A stretch of 64,000 nucleotides of DNA from Bacteroidales bacterium (lineage in GTDB: Bacteria; Bacteroidota; Bacteroidia; Bacteroidales; WCHB1-69), in contig JAFSOZ010000005.1 in NCBI GenBank assembly GCA_017443175.1, positions 1 to 64,000 on the forward strand, written 5' to 3'. Positions 61,796-64,000 of the stretch are shown piece after piece. Position numbers and translations under genes: made by a program. The notes below the pieces were generated by a model that saw nothing but the letters and a program-made list of their open reading frames with translations, ran no database searches and was not told the DNA's origin. Position 1 is the stretch's first letter. Each line of letters opens with the position of its first letter.

Positions 61796-62540
61796 TTTGT
61801 GGGTTCCTTTCCATTTCCATCAAATCCATCGTTTCCAGCCTGTATTGCATATTCTGGACGTATGGGTTTTCAGGATATGTTTTTTTCAAGTTATGGGTGA
61901 TTTGGCGTAATAGTTCCTTGTCTTCTTGTTTGTTGAAAAAATGTCTGCGGTTGTAACTTTGGAAGAAGGCCACGAAGGAGGCCATCTTGTTGGGGTGTTG
62001 CCGGATGAATTGTTTCAGATATTGTTTGTGGTGATTTACCAATTGGAGATATTGTTGTTCGACGGCTTCTCTCAGGGAGTCGTTGTAAATGTCATTGCTG
62101 TAGAGATGATAGAGGGAATCGGCAGGTTGAATGAAGGAGTGCAATGCACTGTCGAGTTGGCCCATGAGCACGGCCTCCTCGCCGCCCGAAACGCGATAGT
62201 TCTCAATGAGGTTTTCCGCATTGGCGTGGATAAGGATGTGGTCGCCGCCTTTGGCCATGGTGGTGAGGGTGTTGAAAGAGGAGAGGCTGATTTGGTACAT
62301 CATGGGGGAAGCGGCGCGCTCGCGGGCATTTTTGTCGTTGGCTTTCAGTTCAAAGCGAAAGTGTCCGTTTTTCATCCTCATGGAGTCCAGCGGTTCCAGT
62401 CCTTCGTTGGTGATCAGGGCCAGCGTGATTTTGTCGTTGGATGCACCGGCGATGTCCCCCTCAATCACGATGAGTGATTTTTTATGTTGGCAGGAGAGGA
62501 GCAGGCAGAAGGGCAGGAGAATGAAAAGGATTTTTTTCAT
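61782..62540 (-). CDS. DUF4369-type lipoprotein without thioredoxin domain (252 aa)
   Basis: Lipobox LLLSC (Cys 17) followed by the DUF4369 beta domain (VIEGDIAGASNDKITLALITNEGLEPLDSMRMKNGHFRFEL) found at the N-terminus of many exported thiol-disulfide proteins of this phylum. The C-terminal half is helical and stops before any thioredoxin fold, so the redox part is absent. Overlaps cinA; four bases downstream of the small lipoprotein gene. Confidence 0.75.
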   Translation of the reverse strand: MKKILFILLPFCLLLSCQHKKSLIVIEGDIAGASNDKITLALITNEGLEPLDSMRMKNGHFRFELKANDKNARERAASPMMYQISLSSFNTLTTMAKGGDHILIHANAENLIENYRVSGGEEAVLMGQLDSALHSFIQPADSLYHLYSNDIYNDSLREAVEQQYLQLVNHHKQYLKQFIRQHPNKMASFVAFFQSYNRRHFFNKQEDKELLRQITHNLKKTYPENPYVQNMQYRLETMDLMEMERNPQNDTD

Positions 62541-62543
62541 GAT

Positions 62544-62708
62544 TTAGCGACTATGGTAGGTGAGCAGTGAATCGGAAGGCGCTGGGGTGATGGGGTATTC
62601 GCAGCCGCAGTTTCTGTCCTTGCGGTGGGGTCTTGCCCCGATAATCTTCCGGGAGCAGGAGGAGCACAGCAGGAGCAGCGCGGCGAAAATCCAAAAATAT
62701 TTTTTCAT
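62544..62708 (-). CDS. Small Cys-rich lipoprotein (54 aa)
   Basis: From 62708 (MKKYFWIFAALLLLCSSCSRK) the protein is a lipoprotein signal with Cys at 18 followed by only 36 residues, including a CGCEYPI pair. The longer frame to 62792 starts before the promoter (-7 box 62728-62735) and is rejected. First gene of the reverse operon leading to cinA. No family recognised; short lipoproteins of this type are common and usually unannotated. Confidence 0.6.
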   Translation of the reverse strand: MKKYFWIFAALLLLCSSCSRKIIGARPHRKDRNCGCEYPITPAPSDSLLTYHSR

Positions 62709-62727
62709 TGTTAATGATTTTGGACGG

Positions 62728-62735
62728 CAAAAGTA
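62728..62735 (-). promoter_or_regulatory. Promoter -7 box of the small lipoprotein-DUF4369-cinA operon
   Basis: TACTTTTG on the minus strand, 20 bases before the start at 62708. Confidence 0.5.
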
Positions 62736-62904
62736 CAAAAAAAGATGAACGAAAGGACGCGCCGCGGCAGATCCGTTTTCTCCGAAATCCACGCAACCGT
62801 CTTAACAACAGGTTGTTAAATTGACACTTTCGATTTTTGTATATTGTTGTCTTTCTGGCCGATAAAAATTTTCGGATTAGCATTGCCAGAACGGAACAAC
62901 GTGT

Positions 62905-62912
62905 TACCTTTG
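62905..62912 (+). promoter_or_regulatory. Promoter -7 box of the intact Rpn gene
   Basis: TACCTTTG with TTG 19 bases upstream; the start codon is at 62983, giving a leader of about 65 bases that contains the REP-like hairpin. Confidence 0.5.
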
Positions 62913-62923
62913 CTCCATCGCAT

Positions 62924-62948
62924 GGCGGCTTCGACAAGCTCAGCCGCC
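62924..62948. repeat. REP-like hairpin
   Basis: Seven-base arms GGCGGCT (62924-62930) and AGCCGCC (62942-62948) around TCGACAAGCTC. The GCTTCGACAAGCTCAGC core is a widespread repetitive-extragenic-palindrome sequence in bacteria. It lies in the leader of the Rpn gene. Confidence 0.7.
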
Positions 62949-62982
62949 CGTTAACTATAAAAACAAAACAAATTTTATTATT

Positions 62983-63906
62983 ATGAAAACAAACAATGTG
63001 TTTATCAATCCGTTGACCGATTTCGGTTTCAAGAAAGTGTTTTGCACTACAGAACGTGGTTCCAGACGTTTGACCTCCTTTCTGCGGGCGTTTCTGCCCG
63101 ACATCATGCGTGATGTAGTCAGCATCACGTTCCGTTCGACAGAGATTCTCGGCGAGAGGGAGGCGGAGAAGAAGGTCGTCTTCGACATCTACTGCGTGAC
63201 CGACACCGGCAGGCACATCATCATCGAGATGCAACGGGCCGAGCAGTCGTTCTTCTCCAACAGAATCCTCACTTACAGCAGCCGCGTGTTGAGCAGTGAG
63301 GCCATGCGGGGCGACATGGAATACAATATCCCGACCGTAATCTCTTTCAACATACTGGATTACGACTCCAATGAGTTCAGCCGCTATGAGGATGCCTTCC
63401 ATATAGTGAAGCTGAAAGATGAGAAAAATGCGGTTTATTCAGAGAAGACCGTCTTCTGTTTTCTGGAATTGACTAAATTTGCAGCGCAGAACATCGGACA
63501 GCTGAAGGATGTTGTCTTCAAAGACGAGGGAATGAAATGGGCGTTCATTTTGAAGAACATGCACAAGATGGGGGAGCAGGATTTGTCAGAAGAGGATGAG
63601 ATGATCCAACAGTTGTTCGAGGACTGCCGGATTTCAAAACTCACAACTATGGAAAAGAAAGCATACAGGAAGAGCATATTGGATTACGCGGACGTGCGTG
63701 ATGCCATGAATGTAGCCCAAAAGAGGGGCGAAGAACGGGGATATGAGCAAGGGATAGAACAAGGAATACAACAAGGTAAAGAGGAAGCACTCTTCCAAAC
63801 GGCGCGAAACTTCTTGGATTTGGGTATTTCTCTCGCCGATGTGGCCAAGGCCACAGGCCTGAGCGAGGAGGAAATACTTGCGTACGTAAGTAATGCTGGT
63901 GATTAG
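62983..63906 (+). CDS. Rpn-family recombination-promoting nuclease/putative transposase (307 aa)
   Basis: PD-(D/E)XK nuclease of the Rpn/YhgA-like family: N-terminal NPLTDFGFKKVF, nuclease motif VVFDIYCVTDTGRHIIIEMQ with D68, E82 and Q84, then SFNILDY and a helical C-terminus ending in a GEERGYEQGIEQGIQQGKEEAL tail typical of the family. Such genes are abundant, fast-copying accessory genes in Bacteroidota; whether they move as transposons is uncertain. Compared with typical members the segment after VF (CTTERGSRRLTSFLRAF) differs from the usual EENKDLLI. An intact relative of the fragment at 1-262. Confidence 0.9.
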   Translation: MKTNNVFINPLTDFGFKKVFCTTERGSRRLTSFLRAFLPDIMRDVVSITFRSTEILGEREAEKKVVFDIYCVTDTGRHIIIEMQRAEQSFFSNRILTYSSRVLSSEAMRGDMEYNIPTVISFNILDYDSNEFSRYEDAFHIVKLKDEKNAVYSEKTVFCFLELTKFAAQNIGQLKDVVFKDEGMKWAFILKNMHKMGEQDLSEEDEMIQQLFEDCRISKLTTMEKKAYRKSILDYADVRDAMNVAQKRGEERGYEQGIEQGIQQGKEEALFQTARNFLDLGISLADVAKATGLSEEEILAYVSNAGD

Positions 63907-63909
63907 CTG

Positions 63910-63965
63910 TTGGTCCTTGGTCGTTGGTTTTTGGGTGTTGGTCTTCAGTCTCCGGTTTTCAGTAA
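63910..63965. repeat. Heptamer array (8 units, TTGGTCC type)
   Basis: Units ttggtcc, ttggtcg, ttggttt, ttgggtg, ttggtct, tcagtct, ccggttt and tcagtaa, beginning three bases after the Rpn stop codon. The last units return to the CAGTCT type of 6364-6412. Nothing else is seen to base 64000. Confidence 0.75.
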
Positions 63966-64000
63966 AGGGACATCGAATCAGTAAATAATAATACATAATT

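Overview
The window looks like a chromosomal segment of a Bacteroidota bacterium, most likely order Bacteroidales. Three things point there. Nearly every intergenic region carries the TAnnTTTG -7 promoter box of this phylum. Several secreted proteins end in type A type IX secretion (T9SS) sorting domains. The gene content includes a TonB-dependent receptor, DUF4878 and DUF4369 lipoproteins, CoaX, the ABC-F/RsmE pair and the Nif3/zinc-ribbon pair. No rRNA, tRNA or CRISPR array was seen, and there is no coherent prophage or conjugative module. About 60 real genes cover most of the sequence; the rest is short promoters, terminators and an unusually rich set of small intergenic repeats.

Layout. 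Positions 1-6350 are an accessory island. It holds a decayed Rpn/PD-(D/E)XK transposase fragment, two membrane-anchored LytTR regulators, a small winged-helix protein, then a run of exported proteins (lipoprotein, tail-fibre-like protein, GH16 glycanase with sorting domain, beta-barrel) and a stray sorting-domain fragment interrupted by a palindromic repeat. Positions 6500-13900 are housekeeping: menaquinone methyltransferase, flavin reductase, stress protein, GuaB, RidA, Dtd, ABC-F ATPase, RsmE. At 14036-16327 lies a C10 cysteine protease with a sorting domain. From 16400 to 21200 a five-gene reverse operon includes TilS and SufS. From 21293 to 25926 there is a TolC-MacA-MacB efflux operon, followed by ThyA, Pgk, a mannose-1-phosphate guanylyltransferase, a TonB-dependent receptor and a phosphopantetheinyl transferase.

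Positions 32000-36650 carry an Mrp/ApbC ATPase, a CoA-disulfide-reductase/rhodanese fusion, a Nif3-like protein and a zinc-ribbon protein with a histone-H1-like lysine-rich tail. From 36650 to 37195 is a non-coding scar with a terminator-like palindrome, a four-copy 11-bp-period array and a broken duplicate of the tail-fibre-like gene at 3204. Then come TrmN6-ManA-hypothetical, small exported proteins, AlaS, a reverse operon MetG-ABC ATPase-DoxX/thioredoxin-TetR, TruA, a beta-helix lipoprotein, MntP, the CoaX-OMP-TPR-LptC envelope cluster, and a reverse strand running from a small lipoprotein through CinA, XerD, DUF4340, RibD and YigZ. The window closes with an intact Rpn-family gene, homologous to the fragment at its left end.

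The most striking unexplained feature is a system of short tandem arrays packed against the 3' ends of genes. One class always has a 7-bp period but a different sequence at each site; the other has a 9-bp period with a shared consensus (G-rich strand GGGTRMAKG). Several genes (menG, the winged-helix gene, pgk, sufS) take their stop codon from inside an array. A third family is a 28-bp palindrome (GTAGAGACGC arms) that can sit in frame inside a sorting domain, act as a probable terminator, or supply a stop codon (trmN6). At the left island an 11-bp motif, ATGACGAATGG, occurs three times between the second LytTR gene and the exported-protein run, which suggests a self-contained regulator/surface-protein system.
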